NCBI GenBank assembly: GCA_964565415.1
Contig: CAZMEX010000076.1
Coordinates: forward strand, 1 to 13,040
Direction: 5' to 3'
DNA from: JAIOSM01 sp964565415
Lineage (GTDB): Bacteria > Desulfobacterota > Desulfobacteria > Desulfobacterales > Desulfobacteraceae
Length of the DNA stretch: 13,040 bases
A program made the translations under genes and the position numbers. The notes beneath the pieces were generated by a model. The model was not told the DNA's origin, did not search any database, and saw nothing but the letters and a program-made list of their open reading frames with translations. Positions 1 to 7,628 of the stretch are shown here, one piece after another. How positions within the stretch are numbered: position 1 is the first letter of the stretch; every line of letters begins with the position of its first letter.

Positions 1-1694
1 GGTTTATCAAAAAATGTTGTGTAAAATCTGTTGGCTTCCTCTTCCATGTTAAAGCCGAATAATTCAGGATGGAGAGTATTAGCAATATACATCAGTCCTA
101 ATATCCATCTGGGGCTGCCAAAATCCCAAAGTGGGAAATGATCATATATTTGATGATTTTTCACAGCATTGACCATAAGATCATGTTTAATACAATATTC
201 AGTAAAATCAGAAGCAGGACAGGATAAAAAACCTGAAATAAATATTATATCTGGGTCTAGCTCCATGAACTCTTCTTTTGATATGGTGATGCCGGGTTTG
301 CCTTTTTTTGTGATTTGTTTGTTCAGGCATGTACCACCGGCTGCCTCCACAAGATTAGTCTCAAATCTTTCAGCATTCAAGGCAAATAAGGGGTATCCCA
401 TGGCATAATAGACTGTAGGGGGTTCAGCATTTTCAGCTTTTGATTTGATTGATGTAAATCTTTTGTTGATATACTCTTTTAGAAGATCACCTTTTTCAGT
501 CTGGCATGTTTTGATTGCCATACGATCAATAATCTTTCCATAAGCTTCAGGAAGTTGAACAGTGTCATGGAACTCCTTGAGATAATCAGTTTCAATTAGA
601 TCAAACCATAATTCAGACACCTTTACAGGGTCATTGGCACCAATGCAGACCATGATTGAATGCAGCATTTCAAAGGCACGGGTGGTTCTGTATCCACCAA
701 AAAAACCATGCTCATCATAACGATTTGCAGTATAGCTGCCGTTGATGTCTGGCTGTTTACCGCATTCACAAACAGCATTGGGCATTGCTGCGATAATCCT
801 TGCACCCATTGGTCCGAAAAACTCCCTTGTGATGACAACCTCTCCACAATCCGGACAATATGTATTGAGCATATCAGTACCTGGTGAGTTAAATAGGTAA
901 ACATGGGTTAATTGCTCTTTTAATTTTTTACACAGGGCTTCAGCTTCTTTTATGGTTGGTTCATGGGCAATGTCTGCTTCTCCAAATGGTATAAACCGCA
1001 TGACCTGAAAAGGCATGGTTTTTGACAGGGAGGTTACAAAATCAGCAATCAGATTGATCTCATGTTCAAAGCCTTTCATGTAGATGGCTGCAACTTCGAC
1101 ATGTATGCCTGCTTCAAAGAGTCGCTTTAAATTTCTTAATACTGGCAACGAAGAGGGAACTCCACATGATTTATAAGGTGTGTCTGAAAAACCTTTCATA
1201 CCGATATTGACAAAATCAGTATATGGGATAAGCTGCTCCAACGCTTGTGCTGTAAAATATCCATTGGTTGAAAATCCCACCATCAACCCATTTGCCTTTG
1301 CCAACCTTGCAAGGCTCATAAATGTAAAAAAAGAGGCTGAAGGATCATTAATACAAAAAATAATCCCTCTGCAACCTTTTTTAACAGCCCTTTGAATTAC
1401 TTTTTCAGGGAGAAAACTTTTTAATGTTGAAAAAATTGTCTCAGTACCGGTCGCAAGGATTTCTGAAATACAGCCATTACATGCAAAATTACATCCAATG
1501 GTTGAAACCTGCAAAAATTTATGGTTAGGATAAAAATGCAAAGTGGGCAAAGTCTCTATGGATATGGGGAATAAAGTGGAATAGCTGTTGGGGTAGCGTT
1601 CTTCAACAATTCCATTTTTATTGATATACATTCTGCACTTGCCGAATTTTCCCTTGTCTATATTACAAGCTAGCTCACATATTTCACATTTCAT
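1..1694 (-). CDS. Radical SAM enzyme fused to a periplasmic-binding-protein-like region (3' end beyond window)
   Basis: I translated this frame by hand: 564 codons are open from ATG 1694 to the left edge, with no stop. Residues 1-23 carry four Cys (3, 6, 10, 20). The radical SAM cluster motif CX3CX2C is Cys68, Cys72, Cys75 in 'TIGCNFACNGC'. Later blocks (NDPS 116-119, STNGY 142-146, CPDCG from Cys280, CEC at 309-311) follow the order of the AmmeMemoRadiSam/PflA-like radical SAM family. From about residue 330 the protein changes to a helical linker and then, from about 425, a lobe like the C-terminal half of FepB/BtuF-type binding proteins ('DPDIIFISG', 'WDFGSPRW'). There is no signal peptide, so the binding lobe should be cytoplasmic, which is odd. 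An AAGGA ribosome site lies 9 nt before the ATG, inside the methyltransferase end; the intergenic gap is 5 nt. Probably only some tens of residues are missing. The substrate is unknown; modification of the imported ligand is inference. Confidence 0.85.
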   Translation of the reverse strand, partial: MKCEICELACNIDKGKFGKCRMYINKNGIVEERYPNSYSTLFPISIETLPTLHFYPNHKFLQVSTIGCNFACNGCISEILATGTETIFSTLKSFLPEKVIQRAVKKGCRGIIFCINDPSASFFTFMSLARLAKANGLMVGFSTNGYFTAQALEQLIPYTDFVNIGMKGFSDTPYKSCGVPSSLPVLRNLKRLFEAGIHVEVAAIYMKGFEHEINLIADFVTSLSKTMPFQVMRFIPFGEADIAHEPTIKEAEALCKKLKEQLTHVYLFNSPGTDMLNTYCPDCGEVVITREFFGPMGARIIAAMPNAVCECGKQPDINGSYTANRYDEHGFFGGYRTTRAFEMLHSIMVCIGANDPVKVSELWFDLIETDYLKEFHDTVQLPEAYGKIIDRMAIKTCQTEKGDLLKEYINKRFTSIKSKAENAEPPTVYYAMGYPLFALNAERFETNLVEAAGGTCLNKQITKKGKPGITISKEEFMELDPDIIFISGFLSCPASDFTEYCIKHDLMVNAVKNHQIYDHFPLWDFGSPRWILGLMYIANTLHPELFGFNMEEEANRFYTTFFDK

Positions 1695-1699
1695 AGCAA

Positions 1700-2353
1700 T
1701 TATTCCTTTATAATATGAATCCAAAACCCTTTATCCCCATGGGTGATGTCATATTTTTGAATTTTTGATTGTTCCATGGCATTTTTAATTCTCCCAATGT
1801 TTTCAGGATTTAACTTGCCTTTGCTTTTGTTTGAAAACCCACTGTTCTCTTTTGCCATCTCTTCAAAGATATTTCTTTTCAACTCACCACTGCCAAACCC
1901 GCCGCCGATATAGGTTGTTCCACCGGGTTTCATAACTCTTATTATCTCATTAAAAGCTTTAACAAGATCATCCCAGAAAAAGATAGAGCCCCGGCTTATC
2001 AACAGATCTGCAAAATTATCTTCAAAGGGTATGTCTTCAACACTTCCCATTACGGGGGTTATACTATTTTCCAGATTCTGCTCCTGTATATTTTTCCTAG
2101 CTATTTCAAAGCTGTATTTTGATGCATCCATGGCATATATTTGTAACTTTGTAATTTTTGCAAGGGCAATGCAAAGAGCTGCTGGGCCACTTCCAATGTC
2201 AATACAATTACCGGTTTCAAGCTTTGACTTCTCTTTGATTTGATTTGCAATCATAGGATAGAGTGGTGCAAAAACCGTTTTTGAAATTTTATCCATGCTT
2301 TCTGCTGCCTTTAAATCCTCTTTATCATCTTTATATGGATTGCCATCATTCAT
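1700..2353 (-). CDS. Class I SAM-dependent methyltransferase
   Basis: A 217-residue soluble protein of the class I (Rossmann-fold) methyltransferase family. The SAM-binding glycine motif is IDIGSGPA at 51-58. The acidic residue that usually binds the ribose is Asp76 in 'YAMDAS'. 'EDIPFEDN' at 106-113 and 'RVMKPGG' at 139-145 are the later conserved motifs. A glycine-rich 'IGGGFGSG' follows at 149-156. The start is well supported: AGGAG lies 7 nt before ATG 2353. It sits 11 nt after the ATPase gene and 5 nt before the radical SAM fusion gene, so it belongs to the transport operon. The acceptor molecule is not shown by the sequence. The context suggests a small ligand brought in by the importers, or a step shared with the radical SAM protein; this is inference. 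It lacks marks that would place it among precorrin or UbiE methyltransferases. Confidence 0.9.
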   Translation of the reverse strand: MNDGNPYKDDKEDLKAAESMDKISKTVFAPLYPMIANQIKEKSKLETGNCIDIGSGPAALCIALAKITKLQIYAMDASKYSFEIARKNIQEQNLENSITPVMGSVEDIPFEDNFADLLISRGSIFFWDDLVKAFNEIIRVMKPGGTTYIGGGFGSGELKRNIFEEMAKENSGFSNKSKGKLNPENIGRIKNAMEQSKIQKYDITHGDKGFWIHIIKE

Positions 2354-2364
2354 GATATTCTCCT

Positions 2365-3192
2365 TTATTCAAATTGTTCTGTTAATTCACAGATGCATTC
2401 TTTTTTTACACACGGCATGCAAAATTTATAAACTTTATCCTCTTCTGGATCATTCACAGATAAAATTTTAACACCAATACCATAGGTTTTTTTTAAATTC
2501 TTTTCTGTCATAATTTCGTGGGTTTCTCCCACTTCTGACAACGTTTTACCATTCATCAAAGCAACTCTGTCAGCACACATTAAAGCATGATTAGGAAAAT
2601 GAGATGTCATAACAATAGTTAAACCATGTTGTGTAAGTTTGCGAATCATTCCAAGAACCAGGGCCTGGTTTTTAAAATCAAGGAATGATGTTGGTTCATC
2701 CAGCAATATCACCTCAGGTTCCTGGGTCAGAGTCCTTGCTATCAGAACAAGCTGTCTTTCACCTCCACTTATCTCAGTATAGGGTTTATCCTTAAGTTCA
2801 AAAACTCCCATTGTCTTAAGACTATTCAAAGTAATTGTTCTGTCCTCTCCTGACGGAGATTCAAACATACCAAGGTGTGGAGCTCTCCCCATGAGAACAA
2901 CATCAAAAACCGAATATGGGAATGGTGTGGTATGCTCCTGAAAAACAACACCTATTTTTTTTGCAATGCTTGTTATCTGCATTGTCTCTATTTTTTGTCC
3001 GTTTAACAGAATGCTTCCCTTTTCAAGGTGCATATCTCCATGCATACAGTTTAACAAAGTTGTTTTCCCGCAGCCATTGGCACCTAAAAGACATAATAAT
3101 TCGCCCTTGAAAATATCAATATTCAAGCTGTGCCAAACCATTTGCTGACCATATACAAAAGATGCATCAGATATTTCAATGACTTTTTCCAT
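2365..3192 (-). CDS. ABC importer ATPase, FepC/BtuD type, with Cys-rich tail (module 2)
   Basis: A 275-residue ATP-binding subunit that would power the adjacent FecCD-type permease. Visible motifs are Walker A GANGCGKTT (37-45), Q-loop Gln85, signature ISGGERQ (141-147), Walker B VILLDEP (161-167) and H-loop His198. 'MGRAPHLGMFESPS' (101-114) is typical of the siderophore/haem/cobalamin branch. AAGGAGG stands 9 nt before ATG 3192, and the start overlaps the permease stop as TAATG, so the two are likely translationally coupled. The odd part is the C-terminal tail: Cys258, Cys261, Cys266 and Cys268 form C-x2-C-x4-C-x-C within the last 18 residues. The paralogous ATPase at 6837-7628 has no such tail. 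It could bind a metal or a Fe-S cluster and sense the cargo, but that is inference. Confidence 0.95.
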   Translation of the reverse strand: MEKVIEISDASFVYGQQMVWHSLNIDIFKGELLCLLGANGCGKTTLLNCMHGDMHLEKGSILLNGQKIETMQITSIAKKIGVVFQEHTTPFPYSVFDVVLMGRAPHLGMFESPSGEDRTITLNSLKTMGVFELKDKPYTEISGGERQLVLIARTLTQEPEVILLDEPTSFLDFKNQALVLGMIRKLTQHGLTIVMTSHFPNHALMCADRVALMNGKTLSEVGETHEIMTEKNLKKTYGIGVKILSVNDPEEDKVYKFCMPCVKKECICELTEQFE

Positions 3193-4202
3193 TAAAACCA
3201 GCCTCCTTTTGAACCTCTTAACAAATATGCAAAGAACGGTGCACCAATAATGGCAGTTAATATGCCCAGGGGAATTTCCGATGCAGTCATTGCCCTTGCA
3301 AAATTATCAATAATAAGCAGATAACAGGCACCAGCAATAGTGGTAACCAGAAGCAATATCCTGTGATCCGGACCCACCCAGAGCCTGCAGATATGGGGAA
3401 TAACAAGACCCACCCAGCCTATAATACCGCAAACAGAGACTGCTGCTGCTGAAATCATTGTAGTGCAGATAATTATGATTGCTTTTAAAGCTTCAACTTT
3501 TGTGCCCATTGCTCTGGCTTCCTTCTCTCCCATGGACATAACATTTATACGCCATCTCACGAGTAAAAGACCTGTAATGCCGATAATAATAGGAGGGCAA
3601 GTCATGAAAAGGTCTTCCAATCTCACTCCGCCAAAACTCCCCATGATCCAGAAAACAATGGTAGGCAATTTCTCTTCAGGGTCAGCCACAAATTTGATTA
3701 AAGATATAAGAGCCATAAAAAATGAAGAGACTACCACCCCTGAAAGCACAAGCATAAGCAGGGGAGTTGTTTTATAAACCCTGCTGATACAATATGTTAT
3801 AATAACTGCCATGGTTCCAAAAAAAAATGATGACATCTGAATCATGATTGTATTACTGTCTTTTAAAATTGCCAAAGCAGCACCAAAACCTGCCCCGGAA
3901 GATACTCCCAGAAGATACGGGCTTACAAGTGGATTATTGAACATGCCCTGGAATGCTGCACCGCTTATGGAAAGCCCTGCCCCCACCATCATTGCCATGA
4001 TCGCTCTTGGAAGCCGGATACGGAAAACGACAATCTCCACTGCATCTGACCATGTTTTTTCCATGGGAAAAAAGAAGAATATCTTTGAGCCAAGTACTTT
4101 TAACAAAGTTATAGGATCAATGGATAAACGTCCGACAAATAGAGATAAAAAAAATATCAGCAAAGGCATAATTGTCAAAATAATTATTTTTGCCCGGCTC
4201 AT
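3192..4202 (-). CDS. FecCD-family ABC permease (module 2)
   Basis: A 336-residue inner-membrane permease of the BtuC/FecCD family, which forms a homodimer channel for metal-chelate or cobalamin-type cargo. Hydrophobic segments cover most of the length, consistent with about ten helices. Family marks in order are RLPR (63-66), the block NNPLVSPYLLGVSSG (89-103), FWIMGSF (184-190), a cytoplasmic ATPase-coupling stretch GEKEARAMG (225-233), IGWVGLVIPHICR (261-273) and EIPLGILTAIIGAPFF (309-324). The length is normal for the family. GAGGA lies 8 nt before ATG 4202. The gene is 5 nt from the upstream binding-protein gene and overlaps the ATPase start by 1 nt. It is clearly paralogous to the permease at 7619-8644, sharing motif order and the FWxMGS block. 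Confidence 0.95.
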   Translation of the reverse strand: MSRAKIIILTIMPLLIFFLSLFVGRLSIDPITLLKVLGSKIFFFFPMEKTWSDAVEIVVFRIRLPRAIMAMMVGAGLSISGAAFQGMFNNPLVSPYLLGVSSGAGFGAALAILKDSNTIMIQMSSFFFGTMAVIITYCISRVYKTTPLLMLVLSGVVVSSFFMALISLIKFVADPEEKLPTIVFWIMGSFGGVRLEDLFMTCPPIIIGITGLLLVRWRINVMSMGEKEARAMGTKVEALKAIIIICTTMISAAAVSVCGIIGWVGLVIPHICRLWVGPDHRILLLVTTIAGACYLLIIDNFARAMTASEIPLGILTAIIGAPFFAYLLRGSKGGWF

Positions 4203-4207
4203 GTGCT

Positions 4208-5326
4208 CTATCCTCTTTTCTTATAATTTGCATCCCAGCCCCTGAGAGCATGCTGAGCATCTTCTAAAGAGAGATCGTAACCATAAAACTCCTTAAAATA
4301 AAATCTTATCTCTTTTACCATATCAATATCAGCAAACTTTGCAGGGACAATCTGTTTGGCTAACCATAAAAGATAGACAGGTCTGCTGCTGCCCTTATCG
4401 AGAAAAAAAACTCCCGAAGGGATTCTGTACACTCTATTGCTTTTAACTGCATTTAAGACAGCCCATCCAGAATCTTTATAAATATTTTTAATCACTTTAC
4501 CGGGATCTCTTCCATGGTTATCAATGATTATAACATCAGGGTTCCATTTGATTATCTGTTCAAGGTTTACTTCAGGAAACTTTGCCCCGTGAATATCTTT
4601 TGATACACAGATTCCACCGCACAGATTTATTGCAAAGGTTAAAGTGCTGCCAGCCCATGTAGCAAGGGGATTAGTTCCCCAGCTATTGCCTATATATACT
4701 CTGGAACGTTCCTTTGCAGGAATACCTGCGGTACGTGACCTGATAAAAGTCACTTTTTCATCATAATATCTGCACCATTTTTCTGCTTTTTTCAAAGCCT
4801 TGCCACCTAAAAGATTGGCAAGGGAGGTGATGGTATTTTTCTCGCTTTTAATGGCTTCCTCCAGGCTCTTTGTTCTCCTGTGTGGCTGATAAGTATAGAC
4901 CGGGATTAAAGCCTCTTGAAATTTTGCAATTGCATTTGGCACATCGTAATAGATAACAACATCAGGAGCAATTTTAATAAACTCTTCTATATTAATATGT
5001 GCTTTTGGGTTGATATTTGAGAGACGGCTTGAATAATTAACCAAGTCAGGATTAGTCAGGTTGGCAAGCGGATATGCTGTTCTGTGATCTTTTCTTATTT
5101 CACCTATCTGATCCTTACCACCCAACATAAAAACCACTTCATAGCTCGAACCTGGCATGCATGCAATTTTTTTTACCTTTAATGGCACTTTTAATTTCCT
5201 GCCATAGTTATCAATGACAATCCTGGTTCTGCCATCGCTGGCAATGGCTAAAGCCTCAAATAAACAAAAATTTATTGCTAATGGGACAATCGTTAAATAG
5301 AGTAAACTCCTTACTATTTGTTTCAT
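4208..5326 (-). CDS. ABC substrate-binding protein, FepB/BtuF type (module 2)
   Basis: A 372-residue periplasmic ligand-binding protein of the iron-complex/cobalamin class (COG0614-like fold). A signal peptide covers residues 1-29, with likely cleavage after 'LAIA'. There is no lipobox. The N-lobe begins at 'DNYGRKLKVP' (39-48) and includes 'APDVVIYYD' (120-128). A long linker helix spans roughly 157-200. The C-lobe includes 'RVYIG' (209-213), 'WAGSTLTFAINLCGG' (224-238) and 'WNPDVIIID' (261-269). The tail 'YFKEFYGYDLS' (343-353) is a common ending in this group. AAGGGA lies 6 nt before ATG 5326. Only 3 nt separate it from the ResB-like gene upstream and 5 nt from its permease downstream. The ligand may be a siderophore, haem, corrinoid or oxyanion; the sequence alone does not tell. 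Confidence 0.92.
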   Translation of the reverse strand: MKQIVRSLLYLTIVPLAINFCLFEALAIASDGRTRIVIDNYGRKLKVPLKVKKIACMPGSSYEVVFMLGGKDQIGEIRKDHRTAYPLANLTNPDLVNYSSRLSNINPKAHINIEEFIKIAPDVVIYYDVPNAIAKFQEALIPVYTYQPHRRTKSLEEAIKSEKNTITSLANLLGGKALKKAEKWCRYYDEKVTFIRSRTAGIPAKERSRVYIGNSWGTNPLATWAGSTLTFAINLCGGICVSKDIHGAKFPEVNLEQIIKWNPDVIIIDNHGRDPGKVIKNIYKDSGWAVLNAVKSNRVYRIPSGVFFLDKGSSRPVYLLWLAKQIVPAKFADIDMVKEIRFYFKEFYGYDLSLEDAQHALRGWDANYKKRG

Positions 5327-5329
5327 CTG

Positions 5330-6136
5330 CTATCCCTTCTGTTTTGCTTCTTTGAATAATAGAACAATATATAAACCTAAAACCAAAATCATCAGTGCAT
5401 AAATTATAAAAAAGAAGGTATTTAAAATATTGTTTGTAACTATGAGTTTAACTCCGATTTTTTCATTTTCATTAATGATAAAGTCAGTTAAAGTTATCTG
5501 GAGAGCCTTATATCTCAAGGGCGAAAGCATTATCACTTTTTTTGTTTTGAGCAGTTGTGATTCAGTAATATATTTTGAATCCTTAAAAAGAGATATATTT
5601 ACAAAATTATGCTTCCGATTAAGATTTTTTCTTGTCATCAGAGCGCGCTGCTCACTCTTATCTGCCTTTAAAATAGTGACATCATCTTTGAATACGATTT
5701 TTGACACTTCAATTCTATATTGATTCTTAAAAATAAAATTCTCATTGGGAAAAAGAATAATATTACTCTCTTTAGAACCAATGAGCATAGTTAAGCCATG
5801 GCAGGCAAGAACAATAATAAAGAGACAATGAAGAATAAAAAAAAGCCACTTTTGTAATGTTCTTGTTTTTATAGCAATATTAATCTGTTTTGTAAGGCTG
5901 CAAAATAGTGCATTAATAAAAAGCAATGCTGCACTGCAGCAGATCAGGATAAACCACACTACTAAAACTGGTGTTTCTTGCCAGGTATTGCTCACCCACC
6001 TGAAAATATGAATTTCATTTATCATCTTAAAACATGGTTTATACAATTGACTTAGATAAATTCCAGTTCCCAGCAAAAGAATCATAAAGATAAGATTATA
6101 AAATGCAAATTTTATGGAACTTAATTTTTGAATCAT
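5330..6136 (-). CDS. Small ResB-like (CcsB-like) membrane protein
   Basis: A 268-residue protein with the layout of ResB, the haem-delivery partner in system II cytochrome c assembly. Three N-terminal membrane segments (about 12-29, 55-78, 97-118) are followed by a periplasmic domain (about 120-237) and a last membrane segment (238-262). The start 'KLSSIKFAF', the Cys-bearing second segment, and 'FILHCLFIIVLACHG' (100-114) resemble ResB. His103 or His113 could be the haem-contacting membrane histidine. The periplasmic part 'VNISLFKDSKYI' (179-190) and 'LSPLRYKALQITL' (204-216) also fits. It is much shorter than usual ResB proteins. It lies 12 nt after the CcsA-like gene. With transporters on both sides and no cytochrome c gene nearby, a role in cargo reduction or haem handling is more likely than general cytochrome assembly; this is inference. 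Confidence 0.72.
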   Translation of the reverse strand: MIQKLSSIKFAFYNLIFMILLLGTGIYLSQLYKPCFKMINEIHIFRWVSNTWQETPVLVVWFILICCSAALLFINALFCSLTKQINIAIKTRTLQKWLFFILHCLFIIVLACHGLTMLIGSKESNIILFPNENFIFKNQYRIEVSKIVFKDDVTILKADKSEQRALMTRKNLNRKHNFVNISLFKDSKYITESQLLKTKKVIMLSPLRYKALQITLTDFIINENEKIGVKLIVTNNILNTFFFIIYALMILVLGLYIVLLFKEAKQKG

Positions 6137-6148
6137 AAAAATTTCCTT

Positions 6149-6835
6149 TTAATGGAAAAAAATCATCCAGAGTATGAAGCAGGCTGGCAGTGATCCGATT
6201 ATTGTTCTAAACAACTTATTATTTTCCAAAACAGAGGGCATATGACATGCAAGCATGACCAGTAGAAACACAATGGAAGCCTTAAAAAAACCATGGCTCC
6301 ATAACCATGACTCTCCAAACCAGTTCAGACACCATATTGACCCTGCCCACTCACTTACAAGATAGATAAATATCCCGCCCAGCTGATAAAGCCTTGCTGA
6401 TTTTGAACAGGAGATATACAGAGCCATGGCATGGACAAAAAAGGCTGCTGCCAGGAGTCTCAAATTAAAAAACAGCATGACCCAGATATTGTCATACATA
6501 TAGTAGTCGTCATTGAGAACAATTGGTTTTCCCATCTGAAAAGCAAGAATAAGCAGAATAATAATTGGAAAGACCAATGGAATAACCTTACCTCTGGATA
6601 TTTTTTTCAGCAGAGCCAAAACAAATACAATGTAAAAACTTGCTTCAAATGCCCCAAAAAGTGGCAGCCTTTCTGCAATGAGAAGAATATGTATCAAACC
6701 TGCAAAGCAAACAAGTACTCCAAGGATACTAAAAACCTCTGCAATACGGACTTTTTTTAATAAAATAAAAATCAGTTCACCTGAAAACAGCAGAAACATA
6801 GCCTGATAAGCAGCCCATGGCAGCACCTGTATCAT
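6149..6835 (-). CDS. Small, divergent CcsA/CcmC-like membrane protein
   Basis: A 228-residue protein with about eight membrane segments that resembles CcsA (ResC), the haem-handling subunit of system II cytochrome c assembly. 'ERLPLFGAFEASF' (55-67) matches the CcsA block usually read as GHxPLxNxYESL. 'AGSIWCLNWFGESWLW' (164-179) is in the place of the tryptophan-rich WWD segment, but the usual DPKE after it is replaced by 'SHGFFKAS'. His198 fits the membrane histidine after WWD. The usual periplasmic histidine before WWD seems lost: 'NIWVMLFF' (116-123) stands where WLxxHV is expected. The protein ends on His228, near where the second periplasmic histidine would lie. The AAAGGA site is 8 nt from ATG 6835; the ATPase gene ends 1 nt before it. 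Order is CcsA-like then ResB-like, the reverse of common resB-ccsA loci. A specialised haem-protein role is inferred. Confidence 0.7.
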   Translation of the reverse strand: MIQVLPWAAYQAMFLLFSGELIFILLKKVRIAEVFSILGVLVCFAGLIHILLIAERLPLFGAFEASFYIVFVLALLKKISRGKVIPLVFPIIILLILAFQMGKPIVLNDDYYMYDNIWVMLFFNLRLLAAAFFVHAMALYISCSKSARLYQLGGIFIYLVSEWAGSIWCLNWFGESWLWSHGFFKASIVFLLVMLACHMPSVLENNKLFRTIIGSLPACFILWMIFFH

Positions 6836-6836
6836 T

Positions 6837-7628
6837 TTAACAATCCTTTATTATGTAACTTGGAAGAAAAAACTTCTTTGTTGTATTAATAAAAATTTCA
6901 CTGGCATCTGTGTCATAGAGTTTTGAGATATTTTCCTGGTTCATAACTGATTGAGCACCCCCCTGCACCATTATTTTACCATTTTTAATCATGATTACAT
7001 TGTCGGCAAAAACAGCTGCCATGTTTGGATCATGCATGGAAGCTATAATGTTTAAGCCTTTTGATTCACAAAGCTTTTTAATGGATGAAAGTAAGTGATA
7101 CTGATTATTAAAATCAAGATGGTTGGTGGGCTCATCAAGCAGCATAATTTTTGTTGTCTGGGCAAGGGCTCTTGCAAGAAGGGTGATCTGACGTTCCCCG
7201 CCTGATATTCGATTGAAATTCTTATTGGCAAGATGCTCAATATTCAGCTCTTTTAGAGCGTTAATACCAATCTCATAATCATTTTCACCAGGGCTTTCGG
7301 CAATTTTTAAAAATGGAGCACGACCCATTATAATTACATCAATCACTTTATAGGGAAATATGTCCAGGTGCTCCTGGGGCACAAGAGAAATCTGCCTTGC
7401 AATATCACTTCTGGAAAAAGAGGTAATGTCTCTGCCATGGAGTAAAATCTGCCCTGAAGCAGGAGTTAAAATTTTATTAAGGCAATGGATCAACGTTGTC
7501 TTCCCTGAGCCGTTCCTGCCCAGAATTGCACAAAACGACCCCTGCTGAGTCTTAAACGAGATATCATTTAAAACCTTATGTCCATTATAAGAAAAACAGA
7601 GAGCGCAGCACTCAAGTATCATATCCAT
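6837..7628 (-). CDS. ABC importer ATPase, FepC/BtuD type (module 1)
   Basis: A 263-residue ATP-binding subunit for the permease just upstream. Motifs are Walker A GRNGSGKTT (37-45), Q-loop Gln85, signature ISGGERQ (141-147), Walker B IMLLDEP (161-167) and H-loop His199. It shares 'MGRAP' and 'ISGGERQ' blocks with the ATPase at 2365-3192, so the two modules are paralogous, but it ends without the Cys-rich tail. The start is not certain. ATG 7628 overlaps the permease by 10 nt. The third codon, ATG 7622, would give a classical ATGA overlap with the permease stop and a two-residue shorter protein. Both have purine-rich sequence ahead. Either way it is translationally coupled to the permease. Confidence 0.95.
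   Translation of the reverse strand: MDMILECCALCFSYNGHKVLNDISFKTQQGSFCAILGRNGSGKTTLIHCLNKILTPASGQILLHGRDITSFSRSDIARQISLVPQEHLDIFPYKVIDVIIMGRAPFLKIAESPGENDYEIGINALKELNIEHLANKNFNRISGGERQITLLARALAQTTKIMLLDEPTNHLDFNNQYHLLSSIKKLCESKGLNIIASMHDPNMAAVFADNVIMIKNGKIMVQGGAQSVMNQENISKLYDTDASEIFINTTKKFFLPSYIIKDC

Noticed and set aside
1..1694. HemN/ChuW-type radical SAM haem-degrading enzyme
   Set aside because: The N-terminal Cys pattern, NDPS and STNGY blocks and CPDCG region follow the AmmeMemoRadiSam/PflA-like family. I saw no HemN-type features, so only the context resembles ChuW.
5330..6835. Ordinary cytochrome c maturation genes resB-ccsA
   Set aside because: Both proteins are short, key CcsA positions look lost, the order is reversed and no CxxCH protein or thiol-redox partner is nearby, so the standard name would mislead.
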